Assembly (NCBI GenBank): GCA_022402535.1
Contig: JAKRSD010000012.1
Span: 147,733 to 211,732, forward strand
Length of the DNA: 64,000 nt
DNA from: Flavobacteriales bacterium
GTDB lineage: Bacteria; Bacteroidota; Bacteroidia; CAIKAF01
Direction: 5' to 3'
Shown here: piece by piece, positions 1 to 6,990 of the stretch
Position numbering within the stretch: position 1 is the stretch's first letter
Layout of the letters: each line of letters begins with the position of its first letter
Notes under the pieces: generated by a model
Seen by the model: the letters and a program-made list of their open reading frames with translations, nothing else
What the model was told of the DNA's origin: nothing
Databases searched by the model: none
Position numbers and translations under genes: made by a program

Positions 1-82
1 GATGCCGGGTACATATACGGCCCCATGCGCCCCCGGACTTATTTTATGGGTATTACCTTCTACCGGTAAATGCGGTATTTGC

Positions 83-90
83 TACCTTTG
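83..90 (+). promoter_or_regulatory. Bacteroidota -7 box (TACCTTTG) of tsaE
   Basis: TACCTTTG fits the TAnnTTTG -7 consensus of the Bacteroidota primary sigma factor. Only 4 nt separate it from the ATG at 95, so the transcript would start at or next to the start codon. No clear TTTG -33 box is visible at the usual distance. Confidence 0.5.
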
Positions 91-94
91 GGGC

Positions 95-508
95 ATGCAA
101 TTCACCAGCGAAACACCTACCGATTTAACGAGTGCCGCACATTATGCCATGGAACAACTCCGGCACAACCCTATTATGGTTTTTCGTGGTGAAATGGGTG
201 CGGGAAAAACCACCTTCATCAAAACCTTATGCCAACAAATGGGCATCACCGAAGAGGTTTCCAGTCCAACTTTTTCGTTGGTGAATGAATATCGTCTTCC
301 CGACGGAATGCCCGTTTTTCATTTTGATTTTTACCGCATTCAGAACGAAAGCGAAGCGCTGGACATGGGCATTTATGAATATTTTGATTCGGGAATCTGC
401 CTGATTGAGTGGGGCGAAAAAATTGAAGGCATACTGGCGAAGGAAAAACATACCTCCGTGCGCATTTGCGAAGAAAACGGAAAAAGAATTCTTACCTTTG
501 GAAACTAA
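95..508 (+). CDS. tsaE: tRNA threonylcarbamoyladenosine biosynthesis ATPase TsaE
   Basis: TsaE is the small P-loop ATPase that works with TsaB and TsaD to make the t6A modification at position 37 of ANN-decoding tRNAs in the cytoplasm. The 137-residue protein has the Walker A motif GEMGAGKTT at about residues 32-40 and the family motif SSPTFSLVNEY at about 55-65, then the DFYR and EWGE segments. Length is normal. The frame is open further upstream to base 2, but that extension (CAPGLILWVLPS...) has no family similarity and lies across a TACCTTTG box, so I start at ATG 95. Alanine dehydrogenase follows 34 nt downstream, a neighbour pair often seen in Bacteroidota. Confidence 0.93.
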   Translation: MQFTSETPTDLTSAAHYAMEQLRHNPIMVFRGEMGAGKTTFIKTLCQQMGITEEVSSPTFSLVNEYRLPDGMPVFHFDFYRIQNESEALDMGIYEYFDSGICLIEWGEKIEGILAKEKHTSVRICEENGKRILTFGN

Positions 509-542
509 GTTTTTCAGACAATACAACTAAACGGGAACACCC

Positions 543-1751
543 ATGAACATATCCCCTGACGCACTGAAAAGTCTTCACCTGCTGCCGCAGGAAGAGACCC
601 TCGAAATAGCCAAAAAACAGCAATCCCTGAAAATAGGGCTTCCGAAAGAAACCAGTTTCAAAGAAAACCGCATAGGCCTTGTGCCCGACACCGTGGCGTA
701 TTTAAAAGCGCTGGGGCACAATATCGTGATAGAAACCGACGCCGGTTCCAATGCCTTTTTTCAGGATAAAGATTACAGCGAAGCAGGGGCCGAAATTGCC
801 TATAACCGGGAGGAAATCTACAAGTCGGACATTGTGCTGAAAATTTCACCGCCTACGGAAGAAGAAATTGAACTCTGCCGTCCCGGACAGACCGTTATTT
901 CGGCCATACAGCTCACCAACCGTTACGAATCCATCATCCGCAAACTGATGAACAAACGGGTAAATGCCCTTGCATTTAATTATATCCGCGATGAGGCAGG
1001 CGTGTATCCCGTGGTGCGCAGCATGAGTGAAATTGCCGGAAGCGCTTCCATCCTCATTGCCGGCGAATATCTCAGTTCCGTGAGCAAAGGAAAAGGACTC
1101 GTAATTGGAGGGATTTCGGGGGTTCCCCCCACCGAAGTGGTGATTATAGGCGCCGGTACCGTGGGCGAATTTGCGGCCCGTGCCGCTTTGGGTTTAGGGG
1201 CTTCCGTAAAAGTATTTGACGATAATATTCACCGTCTGCGCCGCTTTCAGGTGGATATAGGCCAACGCGTATATACCTCCCTGCTCAACCAGAATCATCT
1301 GACCAATGCACTGAAAAATGCCGATGTGGTGATCGGATGTATGCGGGCACCCGAGGGCCGCACGCCCTGTGTGGTGAGCGAGCGGATGGTGAGCGAAATG
1401 AAATACGGTTCGGTGATTGTGGATGTGAGCATAGATCAGGGCGGTGTGTTCGAAACCAGCGAACCCACCGACCATACGCGGCCCGTGTTTAAAAAGTATG
1501 GGGTGATTCATTACTGTGTGCCCAATATTTCATCGCGGGTGGCCCATACGGCCTCCTTTGCCCTCAGCAATATCATGGGCCCCATTTTGCAGCATATAGG
1601 CCATGAAGGCGGCCTGCAAAAAGCCCTCGTAAACGATGTGGGCATCCGCTCGGGAGTTTATATTTACAACGGCTCGCTTACCAACAAGTTTTTTGCCGAC
1701 ATGTACAACATTCCCTTTACCGATTTAAATTTAATCATGGCGGCCATGTAG
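543..1751 (+). CDS. ald: alanine dehydrogenase
   Basis: This 402-residue protein belongs to the alanine dehydrogenase / transhydrogenase N-domain family, which converts L-alanine and NAD+ to pyruvate, ammonium and NADH. The diagnostic N-terminal GLPKETSFKENRIGLVP stretch is at about residues 33-49, and the Rossmann NAD-binding motif VVIIGAGTVGEFAARAALG is near residues 199-217. The C-terminal part keeps the family pattern VPNISSRVAHTASFALSN. It carries about 30 extra N-terminal residues compared with classical Ald, which is usual in Bacteroidota members. It follows tsaE closely and may be cotranscribed. Confidence in the family is high; substrate preference for alanine rather than another amino acid is inferred from the family. 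Confidence 0.88.
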   Translation: MNISPDALKSLHLLPQEETLEIAKKQQSLKIGLPKETSFKENRIGLVPDTVAYLKALGHNIVIETDAGSNAFFQDKDYSEAGAEIAYNREEIYKSDIVLKISPPTEEEIELCRPGQTVISAIQLTNRYESIIRKLMNKRVNALAFNYIRDEAGVYPVVRSMSEIAGSASILIAGEYLSSVSKGKGLVIGGISGVPPTEVVIIGAGTVGEFAARAALGLGASVKVFDDNIHRLRRFQVDIGQRVYTSLLNQNHLTNALKNADVVIGCMRAPEGRTPCVVSERMVSEMKYGSVIVDVSIDQGGVFETSEPTDHTRPVFKKYGVIHYCVPNISSRVAHTASFALSNIMGPILQHIGHEGGLQKALVNDVGIRSGVYIYNGSLTNKFFADMYNIPFTDLNLIMAAM

Positions 1752-1763
1752 GCCCTGAGTATT

Positions 1764-2174
1764 ATGGATAAAAAGTTTTTGAGACGCCTGATGTTATTCG
1801 GAATCGGCTTTGCCATCAGCAGTGTGTTTGTGTATTTTTTCATGTATGCCAACCGCGATTTACCGGCCTTTTGGCCTGCCGGGAAAGTGAAAGAAAAAAT
1901 CCAGAAATCGGCAAGGGCTTCGGAGGCCGATTCGTGTTATTACCGCTGTTTAGGCTGGAATGAAGAGGAACTGAAAAAATCACTGGACGATGGAAAAGTA
2001 TATTTCAGCAAGAGTAAACCCCGCATAAAACCCTGCCCCGAATACCTGATCGGTTTAAAAAATCCTACCCTGGGTTCGGTGCGGGTAAACATCCAATCCT
2101 GCGACAGCACCTTTACCCTGCGGGATGTATTGGACGATTCGGAAGAAAAAAAGAAGCTTTGTGCGTGTAAGTAA
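1764..2174 (+). CDS. DUF4258-like membrane-anchored protein
   Basis: A 136-residue protein with one N-terminal hydrophobic segment (about residues 10-28) followed by a charged, cysteine-containing soluble region (CYYRCLGW, KPCPEYLIGL, CACK at the end). The soluble part resembles DUF4258 proteins, which in Bacteroidota often sit directly after alanine dehydrogenase; the function of the family is not known. It begins 12 nt after ald and is likely in the same transcript. The paired cysteines suggest an oxidising compartment, so I expect the soluble part to face the periplasm. This is the last gene with native composition before the AT-rich island. Confidence 0.65.
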   Translation: MDKKFLRRLMLFGIGFAISSVFVYFFMYANRDLPAFWPAGKVKEKIQKSARASEADSCYYRCLGWNEEELKKSLDDGKVYFSKSKPRIKPCPEYLIGLKNPTLGSVRVNIQSCDSTFTLRDVLDDSEEKKKLCACK

Positions 2175-2277
2175 AGTGAATTTGAAATAGAATATTGTGT
2201 TGATTAAAGTCCGAATATTCGAATAAACAAGTAACAATAACGTAAAAATTTAGTAATAAGCCAACTAAAAAGAGAAG

Positions 2278-2754
2278 ATGACTGAATTATATCAAATACT
2301 TGGGCAGATTACATTTTCATTTTCTCGAATTGATTTTCTCATAAGCAGTGTTGCTTTCGATTTCGGTTTGACTGAATCCCCTTACATTTATTTTGCGAAT
2401 TCTCGATTTGAAGAAAAGTTGAATAATTTTAATGACGAGTTATCTATACAATTTAAAAATCCAGACTTTATCAATGAAGTAAACTCATGGGTTTCAAGAC
2501 TTCAAGAACTTCGTAAGAAAAGAAATAATCTCACACATTCAATTATTCTATCCAATATTAAAGATGGTGAGGACTTGGTCTTTTATAATTATCGTCTTAA
2601 CAAAAAAGTTCTAGTTAGAGAAGTAAATTATTACTCACTCACTGATCTTAAAAACTTAAATAACGACTTTATTAAAGCACACAATGACGGTTTTACTTTG
2701 TTCACCAAGTTAAAGGACGCAAAGACAAAACTTGATGTGACTGACAACATATAG
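2278..2754 (+). CDS. HEPN-like protein with Rx4H motif, unknown function
   Basis: I do not recognise a named family for this 158-residue, predicted helical protein. It contains RNNLTH at residues 82-87, an R-x4-H pattern with a polar residue after the arginine, as in the active site of HEPN-domain ribonucleases found in defence and toxin systems. The flanking helix is rich in arginine and lysine. The gene is strongly AT-rich compared with ald and DUF4258 upstream and lies beside a HigBA toxin-antitoxin pair, which supports a mobile or defence-related origin. No partner antitoxin such as an MNT nucleotidyltransferase is next to it. HEPN assignment is an inference from the motif and predicted helical content. 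Confidence 0.5.
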   Translation: MTELYQILGQITFSFSRIDFLISSVAFDFGLTESPYIYFANSRFEEKLNNFNDELSIQFKNPDFINEVNSWVSRLQELRKKRNNLTHSIILSNIKDGEDLVFYNYRLNKKVLVREVNYYSLTDLKNLNNDFIKAHNDGFTLFTKLKDAKTKLDVTDNI

Positions 2755-2776
2755 CAGCAGCTTTTCAAACGTATAA

Positions 2777-2791
2777 TGCCATTTCATGGCA
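2777..2791. repeat. short inverted repeat after HEPN-like gene
   Basis: TGCCAT-TTC-ATGGCA is a perfect 6-bp stem with a 3-nt loop, 22 nt after the HEPN-like stop codon. No T-run follows, so it is at best a weak terminator. It lies just upstream of the higBA promoter. Confidence 0.4.
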
Positions 2792-2810
2792 CAAAAAAAT
2801 GCGCGAAAAC

Positions 2811-2842
2811 TTTGGATAAAGTAAACTAATTAGTTAACTTTG
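2811..2842 (+). promoter_or_regulatory. higBA promoter, TTTG-N20-TAACTTTG
   Basis: TTTG at 2811-2814 and TAACTTTG at 2835-2842 are separated by 20 nt, an almost ideal Bacteroidota promoter. The GTG start of the toxin lies only 5 nt after the -7 box, so the mRNA is predicted to be leaderless. The sequence AACTAATTAGTTAA between the boxes is palindromic and is a plausible binding site for the HTH antitoxin. Confidence 0.7.
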
Positions 2843-2847
2843 CGTTC

Positions 2848-3204
2848 GTGACAAGAGGAATCATTTTTTTCGGGAATAACGTAATTGATTTTTACAAATC
2901 ACAGGATTCAAAAGTTCAGTTGAAAATTGAATATGTTTTGGATTTAGTTCGTTTTGAAAGACAAGTCCCTATTAAGTTCTTTAAAAAACTGGAAAGCACT
3001 AACGGAATTTATGAAGTAAGAATCATTACATCACAAAAAAGCATTCGGATTCTATGTTTCATGGACGAAGGAACATTAGTGGTTTTAACCAACGCATTTG
3101 TCAAGAAAACCCAAAAAACTCCAAAAAATGAAATCAAACTCGCTCAGTATTTAAAAACAGAATATTTAAAACAGAAAGAAGATGAAAAACATAAAAACAT
3201 TTGA
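2848..3204 (+). CDS. HigB-type toxin, RelE/ParE superfamily (Gp49-like)
   Basis: This 118-residue protein resembles the phage-derived Gp49-like / HigB family of RelE-superfamily toxins, which cut mRNA on the ribosome. Seen features are the basic helix-rich first half, the segment KKLESTNGIYEVRI, which is the typical strand pair (normally LxxGLYElR), and the following ILCFMDEGTLVVLTNAFVKKTQKTP, which matches the family pattern FxxxxxxxVLLhgFxKKtqKtP. It starts with GTG 5 nt after a TAACTTTG promoter box. The antitoxin gene overlaps its 3' end by 23 nt, giving the toxin-first order of higBA systems. Target and activity are inferred from the family. Confidence 0.85.
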   Translation: MTRGIIFFGNNVIDFYKSQDSKVQLKIEYVLDLVRFERQVPIKFFKKLESTNGIYEVRIITSQKSIRILCFMDEGTLVVLTNAFVKKTQKTPKNEIKLAQYLKTEYLKQKEDEKHKNI

Positions 3205-3472
3205 TCAACTCCTTGACGAGAAATACGGAAAAAAAGGAAACACAGAAAGAGATCAGTTTGATGCGGATTCTCTTGCATTCAGATTAGGTGTGATGCTGAA
3301 AGAAGCACGTGTAGAAGCGAACTTAACACAAGAAGAGCTTGCTGAAAAAACGGGGACTAAAAAAAGTTACATTTCTAGAATTGAACGGGGCTTAAGTGAT
3401 ATCCAAATTTCTACATATTTCAAATTAATTGAAATCGGTTTAGGGAAACAGCTGAACATTTCAATCGGTTAA
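3182..3472 (+). CDS. HigA-type antitoxin, XRE-family HTH protein
   Basis: A 96-residue protein with a Cro/C1-type helix-turn-helix at about residues 35-90, including the typical LTQEELAEKTGTKKSYISRIE helix pair. The N-terminal 30 residues (TFDQLLDEKYG) resemble the toxin-binding leader of HigA-like antitoxins, where a helix precedes the DNA-binding domain. It overlaps the toxin gene by 23 nt and has no promoter of its own, so both are made from one mRNA. It should neutralise the toxin and repress the promoter at 2811-2842, where a palindrome between the boxes could be its operator. Confidence 0.87.
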   Translation: MKNIKTFDQLLDEKYGKKGNTERDQFDADSLAFRLGVMLKEARVEANLTQEELAEKTGTKKSYISRIERGLSDIQISTYFKLIEIGLGKQLNISIG

Positions 3473-3600
3473 ATCATAACTCCGAAGAAACACGAGCCCT
3501 TTGCTAATAGAGCACAATTAAGGTTTTTGCTTATTATAAAGTCTTTCCTTTTATAAGGATTTATGAAGCTAGCCGTTAGCCAACTTGAAATAGAAACCTG

Positions 3601-3634
3601 ATATGCGGTGAAAACACCTTTTATCACCGCATAT
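3601..3634. terminator. long inverted repeat, possible two-way terminator
   Basis: ATATGCGGTGA at 3601-3611 is exactly complementary to TCACCGCATAT at 3624-3634, an 11-bp perfect stem with a 12-nt loop. It sits between the plus-strand antitoxin gene and the 3' end of the minus-strand lipoprotein gene. Short T-runs follow on both strands. The stretch 3473-3669 holds no gene that I can support. Confidence 0.55.
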
Positions 3635-3669
3635 TTTGCGTAGAATTTTCAACTCATCAACACGAAACC

Positions 3670-4056
3670 TCAATCTACCTTCCTTAACCAAATTTGATAT
3701 TCGCCCTGGGCGCCAATCTGCCCAAAGGTCTGCCCGATTATGTGGCCGTTCTGGATCATGGAAAGCTGCACCAATCCGGAAATGTCGCCAAATGGGGTTC
3801 CGTTCATGAGTAAGCGGATTACTCCCGCATTGCCTGTATCGTATATCCGGTAAACTGTCTGGTTTCCATTATACAGCATGTTGGGTTCCTGCCCAAAAAA
3901 TAAGGTATCGGTCAGGGGCAACGGATTAGCCAGATTAGGAAGCGTATATTGATACAGTTCCCAGCGGGTTTCCACAAACGGATTCACCAATGTGGTGTTG
4001 ACACAGGAGGCAAAGAATATGATCATTACCCCGGATAGAAACAGCACTTTTTTCAT
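3670..4056 (-). CDS. small lipoprotein, unknown function
   Basis: A 128-residue protein with an N-terminal signal and lipobox, FFASC, giving a lipidated cysteine at residue 18. The mature part is beta-rich (IRLLMNG, LVQLSMIQNGHIIGQTFG) and I do not recognise it. The reading frame is open for another 59 residues upstream, but that extension overlaps terC on the same strand and would bury the signal peptide, so ATG 4056 is chosen. It is transcribed in the same direction as terC, 77 nt upstream of it. It is expected in the inner or outer membrane facing the periplasm. Confidence 0.65.
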   Translation of the reverse strand: MKKVLFLSGVMIIFFASCVNTTLVNPFVETRWELYQYTLPNLANPLPLTDTLFFGQEPNMLYNGNQTVYRIYDTGNAGVIRLLMNGTPFGDISGLVQLSMIQNGHIIGQTFGQIGAQGEYQIWLRKVD

Positions 4057-4133
4057 ACGGGTAAGGTACAATAATCCGGAGTTCCGGCAGAAACCGATTG
4101 TACAAAACCCCAAAACGGATTTATGAACGGGAA

Positions 4134-4919
4134 TTACTGTTTGGTCAGCCTGCGGTAACGGATAATCAGTGCTTCGCAGATTAGAGCGAACAACAGCGAA
4201 AAATAGAGGTATTCTTTTTTGAAGAATTCCCAATGGAAACCCTCCAGAAACAGGTATAGACCGATCATTACCAAAAAGGCCAGGGCAATGATTTTAATGC
4301 CCGGATATTTATCGATAAAATCGCTGACCCATTTGCTGGCCACCATCATAAAAATCATGGAAACCACCACGGCCGCAATCATAATGCGTACATCATCCAC
4401 CAAACCCACAGCCGTGAGAATGGAATCGAAACTGAAAATGATATCCACCAAAATAATCTGCAGAAAAATGGAAACGACGGACGGATAAATCCGTTTGCCT
4501 TCGGCGTCCACATGGTCGGTTTCTACTTTGGTAAGCTTCAGATACAGTTCATATCCGGTTTTAAAAACCAGAAACAGTCCGCCGATAATGAGTATCAAAT
4601 CACGCCCCGAAACGGGATGCCCTTCGGGATTTACGCCACAGGAAGCATCCAGCGCCACATGGGCACCGGGAATATGAAAAGGCAATTCAAACAAGGGACA
4701 ACGCAGACTTACAATCCACCCGATAAGCAACAAGAGCAATACACGCATGGCTAAAGCCAGGCTGAGCCCGATAAAACGTGTGGATGCCTGTTTAGATTTT
4801 TCGAGTTTGCCGGTAAGTATGGAAATGAAAATGATGTTATCTACCCCCAATACAATTTCCATGAGCACGAGGGTAAGAAAACTTACCCATACATCGGGAT
4901 TAGAAAGCAATTCGCCCAT
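4134..4919 (-). CDS. TerC/YkoY-family integral membrane protein
   Basis: A 261-residue polytopic protein of the TerC superfamily. The diagnostic segment LMEIVLGVDNIIFISILTG is at about residues 19-37 and the second acidic signature IILVDIIFSFDSILTAVGL near 154-172. About seven hydrophobic segments are visible. Family members export manganese or load it onto secreted metalloenzymes, and the conserved aspartates and asparagine in these signatures form the metal path. No manganese riboswitch is visible upstream. It lies between an OmpH-like gene and a small lipoprotein gene, all on the minus strand. Confidence 0.9.
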   Translation of the reverse strand: MGELLSNPDVWVSFLTLVLMEIVLGVDNIIFISILTGKLEKSKQASTRFIGLSLALAMRVLLLLLIGWIVSLRCPLFELPFHIPGAHVALDASCGVNPEGHPVSGRDLILIIGGLFLVFKTGYELYLKLTKVETDHVDAEGKRIYPSVVSIFLQIILVDIIFSFDSILTAVGLVDDVRIMIAAVVVSMIFMMVASKWVSDFIDKYPGIKIIALAFLVMIGLYLFLEGFHWEFFKKEYLYFSLLFALICEALIIRYRRLTKQ

Positions 4920-4937
4920 AGCAAGCGGTTTTTACTC

Positions 4938-5546
4938 TTAAGGTTTGGGGGCTGCAGCGGCGTTTTCATTTACCGATTTGTAGCGGGCATTCAATTGTTC
5001 AATTACATCTGCCGTTACATCATTGGCCGGATTGCGGTAAAAAATAGTTCCATTTTTTTGATACCCCAACACATAATCAACCGGTTTTCCGCGGGTAAAA
5101 TCAACCATAAAGTTTTCGAGCGTGTCGATGATGCTGAGCAATAAGGCCTGCTCTTCCATCATGGCGTCCTGCTGAAACTGCTGCTGAAGCTGCATGAGTT
5201 CATTTTCCTGTTTCATGATCTGCTCCTGCTTGGCCATTTTTTCGCGCTCGGTCATGATAGGCAGTTCGCTCTGAAATTTGCGGATGGCATTTTCATAAGC
5301 GCCCTGTTTGCTTCTCAGCAATTGCTCACGCTGTTTATTATTTTCGTCGATAAAAGCAGACTTGTCTTTGGTGAAGTTATATGCCATCACTACACTGTCG
5401 GTATTGATATACAACACTTTCGCATCCGGGTTGGCATTACTGAGCGGTGTATCATTTCCTCCTTTTCCGGAAGAAAAATGCAGATAGTAAAGCACACCCA
5501 CGGCTACAATTAAAACCCCATTTAAAATCAAAGACAAATTTTTCAT
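4938..5546 (-). CDS. OmpH/Skp-like periplasmic chaperone
   Basis: A 202-residue protein with an N-terminal hydrophobic anchor (about residues 4-22) and a long central coiled coil rich in Q, E and K (about 75-150), as in Skp/OmpH chaperones that hold outer-membrane proteins in the periplasm. The segment KVLYINTDSVVMAYNF corresponds to the start of the OmpH domain (normally vayVdtdklL..y). I start at ATG 5546 because the upstream in-frame ATG would add MQHIYLF across a TACCTTTG promoter box. The C-terminus is alanine-rich and ends PKP. Specific clients are unknown. Confidence 0.8.
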   Translation of the reverse strand: MKNLSLILNGVLIVAVGVLYYLHFSSGKGGNDTPLSNANPDAKVLYINTDSVVMAYNFTKDKSAFIDENNKQREQLLRSKQGAYENAIRKFQSELPIMTEREKMAKQEQIMKQENELMQLQQQFQQDAMMEEQALLLSIIDTLENFMVDFTRGKPVDYVLGYQKNGTIFYRNPANDVTADVIEQLNARYKSVNENAAAAPKP

Positions 5547-5564
5547 GAACAAATAAATATGTTG

Positions 5565-5572
5565 CAAAGGTA
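5565..5572 (-). promoter_or_regulatory. -7 box (TACCTTTG) upstream of the OmpH-like gene
   Basis: Read on the minus strand, TACCTTTG lies 18 nt before the ATG at 5546. It decides against the longer open frame that begins at 5567. No convincing -33 TTTG is seen. Confidence 0.5.
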
Positions 5573-5594
5573 ATTTTCCTTTTCAGATTTTACT

Positions 5595-6059
5595 TTAAGG
5601 GCTTGTTTTTGTTTTCTGTTCAGATTCAGCCATTTCTTTGAGTATCTGCATGGATTTCACAAATAAATCATTCATGAAGGCCAGGTATTTATCCGCCGTA
5701 TCTACCAAAACCGTGAGCTTTACCCCGTTTTCGGTTGGCGTAATTTCATAACTTTCCAAGGCATTGCCCCAAACCTCTTGGTCTTCTTTCATCTGCTGTT
5801 CCTCAAAGTTTTTAAGTTCGCCCAGATGCCTGAACACCAGAATATGGTTTTCTTCCAAACGGTCGATGATACTGTACATGCCGTCTCCTTCGGGAGTGAG
5901 TAAATGAATGCGGCTGCCTTGAGCAAACTGTTCAGTCTGGTAATAGCTGCCTGCACAAAACACGCTGGTCCACTTTTTATAATTTTCGGGTTCCCACAGG
6001 CAATGCCAAAGAGTCTGAGGCTTACAGGCTATTTCGGTTTGAAATTCCAGTCTGGTCAA
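5595..6059 (-). CDS. SRPBCC/START-like domain protein (AHSA1-type)
   Basis: A 154-residue single-domain protein of the SRPBCC ligand-binding fold. It opens with the typical strand LEFQTEIACKPQTLWHCL followed by WEPENYKKWTSVF, and ends with the long C-terminal helix ending EMAESE. The family binds hydrophobic ligands or, as Aha1-like proteins, assists chaperones; no specific ligand can be inferred. The start codon appears to be TTG at 6059, since no ATG precedes the family N-terminus. It shares the minus strand with the OmpH-like gene 48 nt downstream. Confidence 0.75.
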   Translation of the reverse strand: MTRLEFQTEIACKPQTLWHCLWEPENYKKWTSVFCAGSYYQTEQFAQGSRIHLLTPEGDGMYSIIDRLEENHILVFRHLGELKNFEEQQMKEDQEVWGNALESYEITPTENGVKLTVLVDTADKYLAFMNDLFVKSMQILKEMAESEQKTKTSP

Positions 6060-6150
6060 GTTAATCTTTTTATCTGGCGAAGGTAGTGCATTACGGCTAA
6101 ATCAGCCTCTCGGGGTATTATCCTATATTTGGGGCTCGATAAAACGCAAT

Positions 6151-6990
6151 ATGAACTTATACACTATCAATACAGGTCATTTCCGCTTAGACGGAGGCGC
6201 GATGTTCGGTGTGGTGCCCAAAACCATGTGGAATAAAATAAACCCTGCCGATGAAAACAATATGTGTCCCTGGGCTATGCGTTCTCTATTGGTGGAAGCC
6301 GGAAACCGGTTGGTGCTGATTGATAACGGAATCGGCAATAAACAGGATGAGAAGTTTTTCGGTCATTATTACCTGCATGGACCCGATACGCTGGATAAAA
6401 GCCTTGCCAAATACGGATTTACCCGGGATGATATCACGGATGTATTTCTGACGCACCTGCATTTTGATCATTGCGGCGGCAGTTTTGAATGGAATACAGC
6501 CAAAGATCGTTTCAGACCTGCATTTAAAAATGCACATTTCTGGAGCAACGAAAAACATTGGAACCATGCCATAAAACCCAATGTGCGCGAAAAAGCCTCT
6601 TTTTTGTCTGAAAATATTTTACCTATTCAGGAGAGTGGACAATTGAAATTTTTGAACGAAGGGGAATCGCTTTTTGAAGGTTTTAATGTGTATTGGGCCA
6701 ATGGCCACACCGAATCGCAGATGATTCCTGTGGTGGATTACAAAGGCACGCAGGTGGTTTTTTGTGCTGATGTGGCGCCTTCCGTGGGACATATACGCCC
6801 ATCATGGGTGATGGCCTATGATATTCGTCCGCTGGATAGTATGAAAGAACGTGAACTCGTGATGAATACGGCCGCCGAGAAAAAACAGATTCTCTTTTTT
6901 GAGCATGATCCCGTGCATGAATGCGCCACATTAATCCAAACCGAAAAAGGACCGGCGGTGGAAAGAACCTTCCGGCTTGAAGAATACTAA
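6151..6990 (+). CDS. metallo-beta-lactamase-fold hydrolase
   Basis: A 279-residue member of the metallo-beta-lactamase superfamily. The zinc-binding motif HLHFDHCGG is at about residues 101-109, followed by NGHTESQM near 190 and CADVAP near 207, which supply further metal ligands, and a final FFEHDPVHE. Members of this branch include lactonases and other hydrolases, and the substrate cannot be read from sequence. TATATTTG at 6124-6131 is a possible promoter box. The glycosyltransferase gene begins on the base after its stop codon, so the three genes to 9377 form an operon. Confidence 0.85.
   Translation: MNLYTINTGHFRLDGGAMFGVVPKTMWNKINPADENNMCPWAMRSLLVEAGNRLVLIDNGIGNKQDEKFFGHYYLHGPDTLDKSLAKYGFTRDDITDVFLTHLHFDHCGGSFEWNTAKDRFRPAFKNAHFWSNEKHWNHAIKPNVREKASFLSENILPIQESGQLKFLNEGESLFEGFNVYWANGHTESQMIPVVDYKGTQVVFCADVAPSVGHIRPSWVMAYDIRPLDSMKERELVMNTAAEKKQILFFEHDPVHECATLIQTEKGPAVERTFRLEEY

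Larger units (their letters stand above)
2175..3600. other. AT-rich accessory island (HEPN-like gene plus HigBA)
   Basis: Base composition drops sharply after the DUF4258 gene and rises again at the lipoprotein gene that ends at 3670. The stretch holds three short genes unrelated to their neighbours: a HEPN-like protein and a toxin-antitoxin pair. The 3' margin contains GCCGTTAGCC (3572-3581). No transposase, integrase or target duplication is visible, so how it arrived is unknown. Confidence 0.5.

Noticed and set aside
2..94. N-terminal extension of tsaE to the window start
   Set aside because: It has no TsaE similarity and crosses the TACCTTTG box just before ATG 95.
2848..3472. Prophage remnant, because the toxin is Gp49-like
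   Set aside because: No other phage gene is nearby; the pair is a normal stand-alone HigBA system.
3474..3584. attC-like site at the end of the first AT-rich island (ATCATAAC ... GCCGTTAGCC)
   Set aside because: I found no matching complementary 5' end for the preceding genes, unlike the segment at 60.7-63.9 kb, so the resemblance is too weak.
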